Shown here piece after piece: positions 1-13,231 of a stretch of DNA of 64,000 nt (position 1 is its first letter; every line of letters begins with the position of its first letter). The translations under genes were made by a program, and so were the position numbers. Source of the DNA: Alitta virens (Eukaryota > Annelida > Polychaeta > Phyllodocida > Nereididae); the NCBI GenBank assembly GCA_932294295.1, contig OW028584.1, positions 9,370,407 through 9,434,406 on the forward strand, read 5' to 3'. A model generated the notes under the pieces. The model was not told where the DNA came from. It saw only the letters and a program-made list of their open reading frames with translations, and made no database searches.

Positions 1-2159
1 AATAAATTAATAACTACATCAATCACTGCATAAAGTTTTCATCAATACCATATATTTTGTCAGAAGTTTCTGTGTGAGAAATACGATAATTCATTGGTTT
101 TTTACAAACAGGAGTATATTCCTTATGTTTTTGGCTTCATTTAACACCTTACACATGATATTTGCCATTGTAGAAATAATCTTACGGAATAACGAAATGC
201 TGATACCAACATCTTAAAATTGTCCCTTTAACCCTACCTGTATGAGAAATTTCTTCATAAAATGTTTATGAAATTACAGGATCTCACATATAAATGCAGA
301 TGAACTTATTAACCTTTGCTAATGATGGCATCCATCTACACCTAGGTCAACCTAGTTGGTCTGTCATCTCAAATATAGGCCTATTTTCGAATGAGTCGAA
401 TGCAGAAATATTATGTTGTAGCCCTCACATGTCTGTGCCCACTGGAAGGGGCCTGTGGGCTGCCCAAGTAAAGCTTTCATGACCTTGATACATATCAACG
501 AATTATGTTTGCTGCCCGAAATGCGGACTTGTGAACATTTCCTCGGACCCATAAAAAAGGGGAAAAAAGCTTTAATCTGCATCTCATGTGTACCAAATAA
601 TTGCACATAAACGAGTTCACCTGTACAAACCTCTTTTGGCTCCAGTCACAGATTTTAGTTGGGTACTTGTGGATATTTTGATGGAAAGTCAGTCCAAGAT
701 AACTGTGATATAGTCTGAATAATTATCAAGACATACATACAAGTGCACATAGTGCAGTACAATCTGCAGAAAACTGTTCAACTTAGCTTTCCACGTGCAA
801 ACTTTCAATCTATATTTTCAAGGTCCAGGCAATATTCAAATTTTTTGACAAATAAATGCAATTCATGTTTGATCAACTCATTTTCATATGCATATATATT
901 TCATGTTTTGTCTTCATTATAACATGAGATTTTCTGTAACTATACTTTGTGATACAATAGTAGATATGTGTATTTGTTTTTAAATAAATGTCTAGAAAAT
1001 TAGATTTATGCCATTTGACATAGGATAAAATATGAGGTTCAAAAACAAAAGGTCTATCATTTTCTTGTGTGTTCCAGTATGTTTCGTATCCATGATAATG
1101 CATTGGCATAATCGTGTATTTGTATTTAGATTAAAACCTAGAAAAAAAGCTTTAATTTGATGTATGGTAACCTGAAACTAAACAAAACTTTTTACTTGTA
1201 AATTTCATGTGCATCCCTAACATTTATTATAGTTTGTTGTATTTCAATTAAAGCTGAGAGTAAAAGCTTCAATTTGATGCATTATTTTTCATATTGCATA
1301 GAAATTAAGTGCATCTGTGGTGCTTCAAAGAGAAAGACTCTAATTTTCTGAGCTTCACTACTTCAGTCCAGTTGTTTATTTGCCTATAAAAGTCAAAGGC
1401 AAGAGAATCGATCTTCCCTACAAACACAACACATTTTCATCATATTGCACAGGGCATGTCGGGAAAATATTAAGTAAAAAATGTACCTAAAATGATTGTA
1501 AGAAACTTGCTGCCATATTTTATAATTTCACGTGGTGAAATAATTTTGACAAGTTTATTTAGTAATATAATTTATAATATTTCTGCAGGCTTTTCTAGGG
1601 TCCACACTTTTATAATGTGACAATGTTTTTCTCCATATATTGACATAATATTAGTTAAAATGATAATTTAAATGTTGTGCAAATATTTTGGTAATATATG
1701 TGGGAAAAATTATCCCAAATATTGCTGAAATGTTTTAGGAGTCCATGTGATGACCTTTTGACAATGTGATCTGCAATATTGAATGTTGTCAAGATGTACT
1801 GGCAACCATTTTTGGGAAAATTGCTTGAAAACATGCGTGGCAGGTTTTTTAGGGTCCACACTTTAATATTGTGACAGCATTAGTCAAATATTGTGGCATG
1901 AATGTTACAACCTGTTCGTGTTTGCAGGGTTGGTATACAGTGGATTCATACTCAGGAGTCCCTAAGGAATCCAATATTGCATTATACAAAAGTATATCTT
2001 GCCCTGTCAGGTCAAGTCAATTTTTTGGCAGACAGCGCTCTTTAATTGGCTTCCTGACTACCAGTCCAGGGAAAGTTTTTTTATATTTATTTATTTATTA
2101 TAATTAATCATTTGTTAACATGTCATAGACTTTATACAAGACTGGTATAGGTCTCATTA
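1..2159. other. Non-coding, no gene seen
   Basis: AT-rich sequence. Apart from the 1587-1876 repeat I see no coding frame with splice signals and no recognisable element. Confidence 0.5.
1587..1876. repeat. Imperfect direct repeat of about 250 bp
   Basis: AGGGTCCACACTTTTATAAT near 1599 and AGGGTCCACACTTTAATATT near 1851, each followed by GTGACA and preceded by a CAGG-TTTT stretch. The rest of the unit is diverged. Confidence 0.45.
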
Positions 2160-2215
2160 TGCATGGCGATCTTGATTGTCTGGCATGTTTTGCTGATTCC
2201 TGTTTTTATAAATTA
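2160..2215. repeat. Short dispersed repeat, copy 1
   Basis: GGCGATCTTGATTGTCTGGC followed by ATGTTTTG; matched with two differences at 6279-6310. Confidence 0.5.
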
Positions 2216-2572
2216 TCATGTACATCTGTGTGCTGCTAACATTGTGCACACATTGCCTGATATCTATTCTTTTCATTTTTTTTTTAATTTCTTGTTATGT
2301 ACAGTGTACTATGCTTGGGGAAGACAAAGAAAAAAAACACACAGCTTGCTGTTTGCTATTTCAACTATTGTAATCTCTGCGCATAAGCTCTGGTTTGGAG
2401 TTTATTGATAGCTGAAGGAATAAGTCCAAAATACACTCAACACATTCAACAATATGATTTATCAATAGTATCACTATATCTATGAGAGAGCCTTTAAAAA
2501 GTGGACTCCCATTTATGTTATGGAATTAAAGTGACTCACACCTTTTGTTTACAAATTCGCATTTCACATTGT

Positions 2573-2640
2573 AGCAACTGGGTAGCTCAGTGGTTAGAGT
2601 GTTGGCCTGCATGTCTGGGGTTGTGGGCTTGTTTTGTACA
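2573..2640 (+). repeat. tRNA-like SINE head fragment
   Basis: GGGTAGCTCAGTGGTTAGAG resembles a tRNA 5' half with box A. No clear box B or acceptor stem, so it is not a tRNA gene. Confidence 0.45.
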
Positions 2641-2744
2641 AAAACATGTTATTTTCATTCTAAATGGATTATTTCTCAAATTAAGGAAAATATCCAGGAC
2701 TTTCATGCGTATTTCCGTAGATAAATAATCCTAACTGATCAATA

Positions 2745-3051
2745 AAAGACGCATGTACTGTGTTCACTGTCATCGATAAGAATGCTCCCCAAGTGAATCC
2801 TGAGCGAGTTACGTAACTTTAAACAATTCACTTGAAGAACTTCCGCCAAATTTTCAAACATGTTAAAAATTTTGCCCTCTCCATGGATGGTCAACGATGA
2901 TCTAGCACTACCTGGAGCGTCCTATGGATCAGCGTAAGTAAACGTAAAATGCTGGTGAGTGAATAACGTATGGCCAAGGATGACCAAGAGTAAAAGAAAA
3001 TTTCACCCTTGTCATACGTAGGTTTTTTCCATGACAGTTTGAATGCCCCTT
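2745..3051. mobile_element. Probable degraded relative of the same TA-flanked family (copy D)
   Basis: The right end, read on the minus strand, starts AAGGGGCATTCAAACTGTCA, close to the ends of copy C. The left end reads AAGACGCATG and then TTCACTGTCAT. The interior has GAGCGAGTTACG. Borders are approximate. Confidence 0.45.
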
Positions 3052-3805
3052 AAAATACTTTCATTTTCCTACCTGCAAATTTAGGCGGCTTTTCTGTGCT
3101 GGCACATGTCTCATGTCCAGATGCCCAGACTGGTATCAGTCCAAAGGTGATTGTAATTAAAATGAAACGTTCCATTTGAATTTTAAATTGCCTTGGTAAT
3201 ACTTGATCTTGTCAAGTAAGGTTTGTTTCACGGTTTATTCCTAAACAACACAGTGTTGTGCCTTTCTTGTATCAAATGTGAGTTTTCCCAAAATACAACG
3301 GGCTTTCCACAAGTGCTCTTTTCCCAAATGGTTATAAACATTTACTTCCTAGTTATATATATAGCCTCAGATGTGCTACGTAGAAAATAGGTGTCATTCA
3401 TGGAGCGAATACCTTCACCAAGACAATCGAAAACCTGCATCTAGAAAATGATTTGGATCGTCCAAAAAATGTGGAATACCTCCCAGTGTTCAAAAGAGTT
3501 TTTAGAAAAATATATATTCATATACACACATAGCCCATAGCACCACATATCTAGACCTATGAATTGTGAGCCTGTAGTAAGGAACAATTAAATAGCACAC
3601 ATTCTACTCAATCCGATACAGTGAAAAACAGTCTAAAAAAGATCACTTCACAGTTCAGTAAGTTGCACACAATATATTCTTGATTTCAAAATTTGGGAAT
3701 TTCAACCTGCATGTACACAGACTTTGCTTACTCTTAGTTTCGCATATCCAATAAGCAGCAAACTGGTTCAGAACCTTGGATATTTATATTTTGTACAGTT
3801 TAATC
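3052..3805. other. Non-coding, no gene seen
   Basis: AT-rich spacer between copy D and the LINE remnant; nothing identified. Confidence 0.5.
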
Positions 3806-4275
3806 TCATACAGCTGGGGACAGATCCTTCTGAAGCCGTTGCCTCACCTCACCAGGCGTAATAAGTGCTTGGCTTGCAATAGCCAAGCACAGGGACGGTA
3901 CTGGTGTGACCTCTGAAGCCCTTCCTCTGCCATGATTAGCAGGTGTGGCATGAATGTTTATGGCAGTAAAAGACTGCTGATGCCATGACACTTCTTGACT
4001 GTACATGAAAATAGCATGTGATGCAGTAACACACTTACATCTTCATGTGCTGTTGAAGACCTTGATTTTGACGGACATTGAATGAATTCAGTTCTTGATA
4101 CTTTCGATTTTTCTCTTGAATCCTTTGATGGCTGGTCTATTTTGTTGAATTGTGTTGTAGTAAATATATTTTTAGCCATTAAGTCTAGCCAGAAGTTTTG
4201 GATGTAATCACAGGCGCAAAAAAGACGTGTTTCTCTTCTTGCTGTTCACATATGTTACAGAGGTTTGATTCTCCA
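3806..4275 (-). pseudogene. Degraded LINE ORF2 C-terminus
   Basis: The minus strand reads LCNICEQQEEKHVFF and, one base shifted, CDYIQNFWLDLMAKN. Together this resembles the C-x2-C ... H ... C plus F-W-x-x-L tail of L1-type elements. Downstream frames to 3806 look partly coding but are unrecognised. Confidence 0.5.
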
Positions 4276-4389
4276 ACTGTAGAATTTGTATTTATTCCAG
4301 TGCAAGCCTAGTGCAAAAACAATGAATCCACAATGTGACATGTCCCAAGCGTTATATTTTGCGGTTTTTGCAAGTTAATGCTTCATAAA

Positions 4390-4620
4390 AACTCACAACC
4401 TTCTTAATAACTGCAATTTTCGTATTAATGCTATTGTAAGTTTCAAGGTTTTCACCATTTCTTTTGCCTGCTACAGGTAAATGCTTATGAATCTATTACA
4501 TTTCATAAGAATTTAACATAATTCAACAATCATTTAATATCCCACTTCTGGAAGTCGCAACATCATTATATCATTGTTCTAATTGGCCTATAAGCACAAG
4601 TACAACGGTAACTGTGTTGA
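4390..4620. repeat. Dispersed repeat, first copy
   Basis: Shares ordered motifs with 56545-56770: TTTCTTTTG-CTGC-CAGG, ATGCT-ATGAATCT, CAAC-ATCATTTAAT, ACTTC-GGAAGTC and TTGGCC-ATAA. Unknown family. Confidence 0.5.
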
Positions 4621-5486
4621 TTATTTTGTGAAATGACTGTTTAGTTTACTGACGGGGGCAGAGTAATAACATATAACACCATGATTGTATGCTATTATCT
4701 TTGTTCTAATAGATCAATAAATTTGTAAAAACCTGAGTAATGAATGGAGCATAGCACACGGGACAAAATAATCTTCCATCTAATTCATAGATACCAGTGG
4801 CACAGAGAAAAGCTAAATTAAAATTTGAGCTACATATATTTTAACAACTATGATTGCTATCTTTCAGCAAAATTTCAGAAATCTTTATGCTAGATTAGTT
4901 GCATAACTCTTTTGCTAAAAATTAAATATGGAAATTTGTTCTCATGTTTAGTATGGAGAGTCTGTCAGAGCAAAGAATAATTACAAAAAACTCTTAGTTT
5001 AGAAAACTAGACTGAATATACATTACAAAATGTTAGTTTGAAATATCAACTCATTAGCACGAATTATTTAAATTAATCAATCATATTCAACCAACTTAAA
5101 AAATTTCACACTAAAAATGGAATGGATTTGCCTCAAATTTCAGAGAATGCTCACAACATCTACCAAATATGAGATAAATATAATAACAACTGTAGAATTA
5201 GTAGTATGTACAGTTGAATTTAATGTGACTAAATATGATATCAAAGGCTTCATTATTTTTGCACTTGCTTTGAACTTGTGCCTGTCTTAATAGGATTGGT
5301 AAGGTCTTCCTGCCATTCTTCCACTGCAGTGGTTTGTCAATTTTATTGATCAGCTGTCCGTATATGCTTTTGCGAAACTTTTATACAGAATAGAATAGAA
5401 TAGAACAGAGTAGAATACTTTTATGTTTTAATTAATCCGTTTGCTTGTTCATTGATGTACTCACTTCCATTTAATATTATTACCAG

Positions 5487-5512
5487 TAAAGAAAGAAAGA
5501 AAGAAAGAAATA
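5487..5512. repeat. GAAA microsatellite
   Basis: Short (AAAG)n tract in AT-rich non-coding sequence. Confidence 0.8.
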
Positions 5513-6278
5513 AAGAATGTAAGACGACATTAAAAAAGATGATAAGAACAAATAAAGTTAGGATATAGATACTGAATAAAAAAGTATAACGACCGAGAGT
5601 AATTTATAATTATTATAATTAATAAGACACTTTTAAATTCAGAAATGGGAGCAAGAAAAAAGTATATAAATATAGCATGGAACTTTCTAGTAAATTCTAT
5701 ATTATATTTGGACTAGTAGCTGATTTCGCTGGTTAATAGTCTATGCAGATGTCTATTTGTACTTTACCCCAATAGACACGGTTGACTGCTCTCAGCCAAA
5801 TTTGGATGAGAGGGTTTGTTTACAAACTGGCGAGAGTAAATAACTGTTCTAGAGGTAGTATGAATTTTTAAAATGGTAAAGAATAGTCTTTGCATCAGGG
5901 GCGTTAGGACGTTAGGGCGTTGTAGTACTGAAAATGATGTCCGTGAACAAATTTCTAGGTCTGCATGTTCAAAAGGGTGTTTCATAATCAGACCGTGACG
6001 CATGAAATTCACTGAACAGATACAAAATCATTTCACCGTGAAAGTTGAACTAGCCACAAACATTACAAGGTGAGTATGTTTATGATATTCTACATTAAGA
6101 TATGTTTAAGAAATATACCTCATATTTTGGTACTGCATCAAATGCTTGTGAATTATCATAAATGAATACATAACTTAAAAAAGTCATAGTGCTCATGAAC
6201 TATCCTACAAAAACATACTAAATAGCTGGTCACACGATTGAATATCGTCAAAGTGAGAATTGTCTGATCTGTAAACAC

Positions 6279-6345
6279 GGCGATCTTGATTCTCTGGCAT
6301 ATTTTGATACTTCCTCTTTTAAACACTTTCTGGTGCACGGAGTGT
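6279..6345. repeat. Short dispersed repeat, copy 2
   Basis: GGCGATCTTGATTCTCTGGC followed by ATATTTTG, the same orientation as 2160-2215. Confidence 0.5.
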
Positions 6346-8255
6346 GGCAATCATGATATTTGTAGACCGCTATACTTTCCAAAAAATTAGAAATAATAAA
6401 TTTGCCCTCGAAAATTTAGTTCTCGATGAACTCGGTTTTTGGTATATGACACTGTTAATCATTCAAGCAAACATGCTACATGGGTAGGTATGAAAAGGAG
6501 GTTAAAAATAGACTGACCTTACACCCCTCAGACCCGTTTAAACTAGAAGAAATGTATAATAGACCCTCTCAATTAAGATCAATGTTATCATTTGACAATT
6601 CTTGAATCAAACATTGCAAAGAGACCTTACGCATGATTGTTGCCGATGTGAGGGGAATGAATGAGGTCAAGACTTGAAGTAAAATGTTGCAAGTTTATTC
6701 ACACCATGAAGCTTGTAAATATTGTATATCTTGATATAGTATGGGTGAACCTAAAACATAATTATAAACAATCATGTATTATTCACAAGTAATAATCAAT
6801 AGTTCACAATTAAATCAACAGGACTCAAATTAATTAAGTCAATATGCATACAAATCAATCATTCAAAAACATCAGTGATGAAACTTACAAGTATATGCAA
6901 CACTTGGACCCTCACAAGCAGCAAAGGATAACTTAGACCTTAGAACAATCAGAATTAATAGGAGAGAAAAATAGAAACAACTAATCCAGGTAAGTTGAAA
7001 TAAATAAATAAAGTCAAATAAATTATTTATATAAATACTATGATATCAAATCAATAATTTGCAAAGTGGCTGCCACAATGTGGCTAAATTCAAATGGCTG
7101 CCTCAATGTGGCTGAATCAATATGGCTGCCTTAAAGGTCTAACCAAAAAATATTCCTACAATTTTACATAATAAACTAACCATATTTTATAAAGCAAAAA
7201 TTACATAACATATAGCTACTACCAAAAATTGATAAATTGCAGGTCAATAGCCAAAATTTTGATGCACCAATAAATAAATAAAGAACAAAAAATTTGGGAA
7301 TTTTCCATTCACATTACATCATTACATGGCAATTTTTATAACTTTTAACCCAGCTTTTTTGTGTGTGTATCTAAAACTCATGAACACAACACAGGTAAAA
7401 GCTATAAGATAACATTAAGAAACCATAAATAATTATAAATAAGCTCACCTTACTGAAACCATCCTGGCATAAAAAATTCACAGACAAAACCTTTTAAAAG
7501 TGTGTTCACTTTGAAAGTCTGTGTAGTTCTGCCAAGAACTAAGCTCTATGACCTACATCATACGACTTCCTGCCTCCCAGAATGCAATAATCAAGTTCTT
7601 GATAATTTGCATTAACATGAATTCATTGAAGTATAAAGAGTGGTGCCACTAAATGACACATTGTTTGACATTATAACCTGACACCTAACAACTGTGTACA
7701 CTGTGACATACATTGATTAAAATAGCAAACATACACACTAAATATGTCAATGTAGTACAACTGAGATCAGCAAATCCTGAAATCAGCTGATAGAGTAAAC
7801 ACAATCATAAAATTAATGCAAGTAATAACTGTTTGATTTAAATTATGAAACAAATTTTATTAGATTCAAAATATAGAATCTAACACATGACCTTTAATTC
7901 TCTTTTTGCTTTTTACCCTTTTTTTATAATTCAAAATTCTTCCTCTATTTGCATTTATGAAAAGAGTCGCTAATGTTTTGTCTGCATTTCCATTTCTTGC
8001 ATGTAATCAATCTTTAAGTGCCTAAAATTGTTTGTATGGGGTTAAGCAAATTTTTTTGTGAAAAAGAATTCATGATTTTCTTATAAAGTAAATATAATCT
8101 TAATTTTTCCTAAATTTTAAGAGGAGCATACGTGCTTGCCAAAAATTTTAAACTATGGTCATATTAATTTTATTGAAAAAACTATGTTATTGGTCAACGT
8201 TTCAGGTCACCTTCCAGCATTTAAAGAAACTTATTGGGCTCCCATTGCTATGGGC

Positions 8256-9045
8256 AGGGGTCTAGCTCAGTGGTAGCACGCTGGGTGCCAGGTTCGATTC
8301 CGAGTTGAGCACATCTGCCATATCGGGCACAAATGGAACCCAAAGGGGCATCCTCACTTTCACGAGTGGGAATGCTTAGTGTTCATGACAAACGTTTTTT
8401 TACTCCTTCTTGTATTTGTTTATTCGTAATTCACTCACCGAGCGTTTTACGGGCATGTTTAGAAATTTGGCAGACGTTCTACGAGTAAAATTGTTTACCT
8501 TTTTACGAGAATCAATCGGGAATCACTCGGAGTCACTCAGGGAGTGGTTGACGAGTGGAAGGCGAGTGATCTACGTATGTCCGTGGCCATTCGCGGCCAC
8601 TCATGTGTACTCACGGGTATGCTCGCCATCCACTCATGTTTACTCTTGTACAGCTCGTGGAACGCTCGGCAAAAACCTCCGTGGCCCGCATGTTGTTCTC
8701 TTGTCGACTTGTCGTTCTCTCGTAGATGGGCACAGTGCCCATCTGTAGCCCTATCCTCCTTCCCTTGTGGACCACTCGCTGAGCGATATATAAGTGCTCA
8801 CAGACGCCCCGCGAACGTTCGTCTAAATAATTTATACATGATTAACAGAAGTGCGAGTGAGGCCGTATAGTCCCTTATTGACGTCCGTGATCAGTCCGCT
8901 CTTTCTTGTGACAGTGAGAACGCCCCTTAAGTTGGATGGCTGTTTCATCCTTTATCTCATTGCCATGGTCCCTGCCTGTCATACTTAGCTCAACTGGTGC
9001 AGTAATACAAGACGTAAAGCCCTAAATCCATCCACCCACCATTGT
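8256..9045 (+). mobile_element. tRNA-derived SINE, interrupted by copy C
   Basis: The head (8256-8342) has a box A-like TAGCTCAGTGG and box B GGTTCGATTCC; the body resumes at about 8929-9045 with GGATGGCTGTTTCATCCTTT and CCATGGTCCCTGCCTGTC. The same body occurs in the minus-strand copy at 28700-28890. The middle 586 bp are the inserted element. Confidence 0.7.
8343..8928. mobile_element. Related non-autonomous DNA transposon (copy C) inserted in a SINE
   Basis: Inverted ends AAGGGGCATCCTCACTTTCA and AAGGGGCGTTCTCACTGTCA; the interior is rich in CACTCG and GAGTG motifs. SINE sequence resumes on the right side. The flanks (CA left, AA right) no longer match a perfect TA duplication. Long open frames here on the plus strand are a by-product of the repeats. 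Confidence 0.7.
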
Positions 9046-11810
9046 TATGTTTTTGTAATTCAATGGCTCAGCACTCTTTGCCATTTCTCCAAACCAAGTT
9101 TGGTCAGATGTGCCTTGGCCTACCTATTTTTTTACCTATTTTTAAAACTATGAATGTTTCATAATTTCTATATATGTTACTATCAAATTGACAATCAGAA
9201 TGGGGAAAAAGGGGTGTTTACAGCATAGGATCAAAAATTGATTGGGATCACAAATCTGAAGAACTGAAAGTAGTTTCATATCCGATCTCTGCTAAATGCA
9301 GTGAAAGAAAGCCCCATGTATAAAACAATGGGCATAATTACTATTGAAACAACTTGAATACAAATGGAGTGCACTCGAAACTTATGCAGTGAAGAATTTG
9401 TTAGTTAACCCAAAACTTAAACATTTTATATAAGCAAAGCTCACATCCCGTAAAGAGGTGTCCCAAAAAGAGTCTCCACAAAGGTCTTGCCAAACTGGAA
9501 GTGTCCCAAAATTTCAAAGATACTATCGGTTTTTGACCAATGGGCCAGAACGAGAGTACGTCATCATGTCGTAACAATGTCGGTTCAAAAGTAATGCTGT
9601 CCATAATTTCGTAACAGATACAGTTCTAACTTCAAACTTGGAGAAAACTTGTTTACATGACTGTAACAATTCCAGCCGTATATAAAACGAGTGTCTGTGT
9701 TAAGAGGGAAATAAAAAAAAATTGGCAAATAATCGTGAATCGATGACATTTGCCAGCCAGTCCCTCACATTTTTTCTCGATGACATTACATCGCACCAGA
9801 GGGCAGTGTTTTTTACTTCAAACAAAAAAATAATGTATATAGTTGTTAAAAAAATAAGAAAAAAGAGAAAAGAAACAGAATTTTAATTACATGCATGCTT
9901 CGCTCACTCCTGGCAATGACAGCTACAAGTTAACTTTTGTTGGTTCATCGACATTGTATCATATTTGAGTCACATATAGTACTTGGCCAGATAAACTTGT
10001 ATTTTTAATATGAATGACCTTGGTTCATAGGTCAAGGTCACAGGTGAAAAATTCCTATCTCCATAAATACATATATATTCTTGAACAATATGTTGTAGTC
10101 ATAAATCAAATCGACTCAGATATCAAAATTCGTAGATTTTTTTCATGGTGACAAATAGATAATAAGAAAATATTATTTAGGCAAAAGGAAACATTAATAA
10201 AAATAATTGTTTTCATTCATAGTATGAAGTCATTCACTCACCATCTGTAGTTTTTAGTCTTTTGAACAGTCTTGGTCAGTATGTACATATATAAAGGTGT
10301 GTCCCTTTGGACAGCCAAGAATCAAACGTGCTCCACACAGGTCTCAGTGGGTCCTCTGGTGGAGAGGTTAATAATTGCCACCTTGTAGGAATAACAACAA
10401 ACAGTGCTCTGGTGTTAAATGTTTTTATTAACTTGGACCGCAACAAATATATCAAATGTAGCTGTTGAGTAGCTGTTGAGTAGATGTTTTCAGACATTAA
10501 AGGCCAAGGTCAAGTTCATAATGATAGCTGGTAATAGAGAAAGGAAGGCACCGGTGTTGTCTGTTCTTACCTCAAGTGGCAGGTGTCACAGCTCTGCCGC
10601 GATTTGGTTCGCTCACTGGCCCACAATGCTGCAGCGTGCGATTGCTGCCGCTTGAGATGAGAAGGCAATTTCTAGCATGGAATACCATTAAAAAAGTTAT
10701 ATTATTGATGGTATGATTACATTAATTTACTGTATGTCGACATTAAAAATGTTATGGGTTGTGTTCAGTGCAAAATTTATACAAATATTGGCAGTTTTTG
10801 GCGGAATTTTGGCTGGCAATTCATCGCTGCATCATAAGCCATCTGACGCAGTCCGTACATAGTCTTCTCTCTCTCTTCTATACTGACAGTGCTACGATAA
10901 GTTGTCGAGCAAGTACTAGTGCCTGTGTTTTTATGCAGTTATTTCACTACAAATTTGGTTGCTGAGTGATGTTATGGCACCCATATGTCATTACCCCCTA
11001 AAGGGGTAAATTGCTATAACTATGTTCGAATGATTTGAACCTCACTAAATAAGGTTTGCATAGTCTTTGGGGTGTTACCAATTAGTTGTACCATGTTAAA
11101 GTACACTTCGGGGTAATTAACTCCAAAAGAGTAAAAGGCTAAAATTTGTGTTTAAGTAATCGGAACTTCACCAAATTGGTTTACAGATGCTATGTAGGTG
11201 AAGCCGACTATTAGCTAGAAGTAGACAGAAGCAGTTGGCTTCAGTCAGTTATAGCTACCGCCAGGAATAGATGGTTACAGCTGTCTAGAGTCAACCATAT
11301 TTTATGAAAATAAAATGCCATAGCTCCTGCTTGAATGGTCGGAACTTTGCCAAATTTGGTGTACACACTTCATTATTTGTTACCATTGAGTTGTGACACC
11401 TAAACCAGTGGCCTTACCCACAAAATTATTTCCAAGTAACAAGATTACTTAAATTTATGAAGGTTAACACTGAAAGTTAACACAGTTAAAAAAGAGAAGT
11501 GAAAGGTGAAGCCTGAAACTGTTAGAGTAACAGTGACAGAGTTAAATATTTATGATTCACCATCACGGTGCTGAATCACTTTTTTATCCTACTGGGACGA
11601 AACTTTAGAAACTTGGTGGGTAGGTGCGCCTTAGGTAATGAGTACTCCATTTCTGTAGAACAAAAAGATGTTGATCAATTTAAAATGCTATTTTTCCAAA
11701 ACTTTTGATTACAATATCTCAAAAGTTGGCATAGGTACAGCTCAGTCAAGCGGTAAGGTGATCAATGAGTTACAAGCAAAGTGTCATGATATGATGCAAC
11801 AAAAGAATTA
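9046..11810. other. Non-coding, no gene seen
   Basis: No splice-consistent coding frame and no element recognised. Confidence 0.5.
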
Positions 11811-12448
11811 AAGCCACTATCTCACATAGCCGAGTGACGAAGCAGAGTAATGACGATCGCTGGAAAGCAATCAATCGGCTTCACTCTTGGTCATTTGATG
11901 ACTAGAAAAAGCAAGTCAGCAAGGTCTCGCCGATCGCTCGCCAATTGCTCGCCGATCGCTCGCAGATTGCTCGCCGATTGCTCTCAGATTGCTCGTCGAT
12001 TGCTCGCCGACATTAATCCAAGTGTCAAGCCAATAACTCTTCTTTACATGCCGACCACTCGCTCAGCAAGGCCTTGCCGATTGCTCGCCGATCGCTCGCA
12101 GATTGCTCGCTGATCGCTTGCAGATCACATCCACACAGCAATCCATCTTACCAAGTGTACTCCCAGAGTGACTAAGTGTACTCTCGGAGTGACCAAGTGT
12201 ACTCTCAGAGTGCACAGCGAGTTAATCCCGTGTAAATCCCAAGCAATTTCAAAGCAAATTTGCTCGGCGACAATCCTAAAAATTTTCAAAAAGGTTTAAA
12301 ACTTTACGATCATTCTACGAGTATTGCCGTGTATTTACGAGCTTTTCCAGAGTGGTCGGTGTGCAGAGCCGTGTATTCCCGATTGCCTAATTTATTAAGC
12401 ACTCGGCATCACTCGGCATTGTCACTCGGCTATGTGAGATAGGCCCTT
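11811..12448. mobile_element. TA-flanked non-autonomous DNA transposon (copy A)
   Basis: Inverted ends AAGCCACTATCTCACATAGC and, on the other side, AAGGGCCTATCTCACATAGC, both continuing CGAGTGAC; TA on each flank. The interior is an array of GCTCGCCGAT-type repeats and TGTACTCTCGGAGTGACCAA-type units. Same TIR core as copy B. No coding capacity. Confidence 0.8.
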
Positions 12449-13155
12449 TAGGGTCAAATGTGCAAAACTAGCAATTTTGTCAACTTTTATGCATGGATAT
12501 CGCTCAAGAACGACACGACTTCCTGGCTATTGAATACCAGACTCTCATTTTTTAGGAGGAAATTTGTAATAAGGAACTCATATTTATTTTTACTCAATTA
12601 CAGATATTTCGGTGTCGTCCTTTCTTTATATTCCGATCCACATTATTTCAGATATCTATGTTGATTACACAGTATTTGTATTAACCTACTTCTATCTCAT
12701 GTCTCATCTAATTTTATTCGTCTGCAATGGTGACGACGGTATAGTGAATAATTTCTATCTGTTCCTTGGAACAGAGTGAGATCTAGTTTAAGTATTTGTT
12801 TTGTTCTATGGTGCACATTTTAAAACAACTACAAGTGGAATCCCACTTTAACACTTCACTTTTAAGGCCACGTGCACCCAGTTTTAAACCAAGGTGAGAT
12901 CTTACCATTTTAACATTATTTACCTCACTATTAAGACCAATGAAATAGATTATGCATGATTATGACAGTTCAATTTCCCAAGACATGTGTTTTAAACATT
13001 AAAAGTGTTAACTCTTTTCTTCAATATTCATACTCGAATAAGATTATAAAATATAATAAAAAAAGCCTTGACGTGTGGATGCTCTTTCTAATTGGTATAC
13101 CCGTTCCTCTGGAAATCTTTCTCTAAAATAATATAAATTGGTTTCAGAGTCAGTC
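12449..13155. promoter_or_regulatory. Region upstream of the FRRS1-like start codon
   Basis: Holds the presumed 5' UTR and promoter. I see no clear TATA box at a sensible distance and no CpG-rich block, so the transcription start cannot be placed. Confidence 0.3.
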
Positions 13156-13231
13156 ATGATCATGAAAGTGGGCAAATTTCTGTGGAAGCCACTCCTACAG
13201 CTTTTCTTTTTATGCTTAGAACACATTCAAG
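13156..13231 (+). CDS. FRRS1: FRRS1-like coding exon 1 (signal peptide)
   Basis: Codes for residues 1-25, a basic start followed by the hydrophobic run LLQLFFLCL, and ends in phase 1 at a gtaag donor. It fits a secretory signal peptide. Confidence 0.8.

Larger units (their letters stand above)
4621..8255. other. Non-coding, no gene seen
   Basis: Strongly AT-rich. Contains the GAAA tract, the 6279-6345 short repeat and a small local triplication of GGCTGCC near 7067-7130. No supported gene. Confidence 0.5.

Noticed and set aside
5764..6350. Two minus-strand frames of 60-80 codons
   Set aside because: No recognisable motif, no splice support, and composition like the surrounding AT-rich sequence.
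8410..8870. Two overlapping plus-strand frames of about 110 codons
   Set aside because: They fall inside non-autonomous copy C and come from its CTCG-rich repeats.
11850..12113. Plus-strand frame with repeated SPIARRLLAD-like units
   Set aside because: It is the GCTCGCCGAT array of copy A, not a protein repeat.
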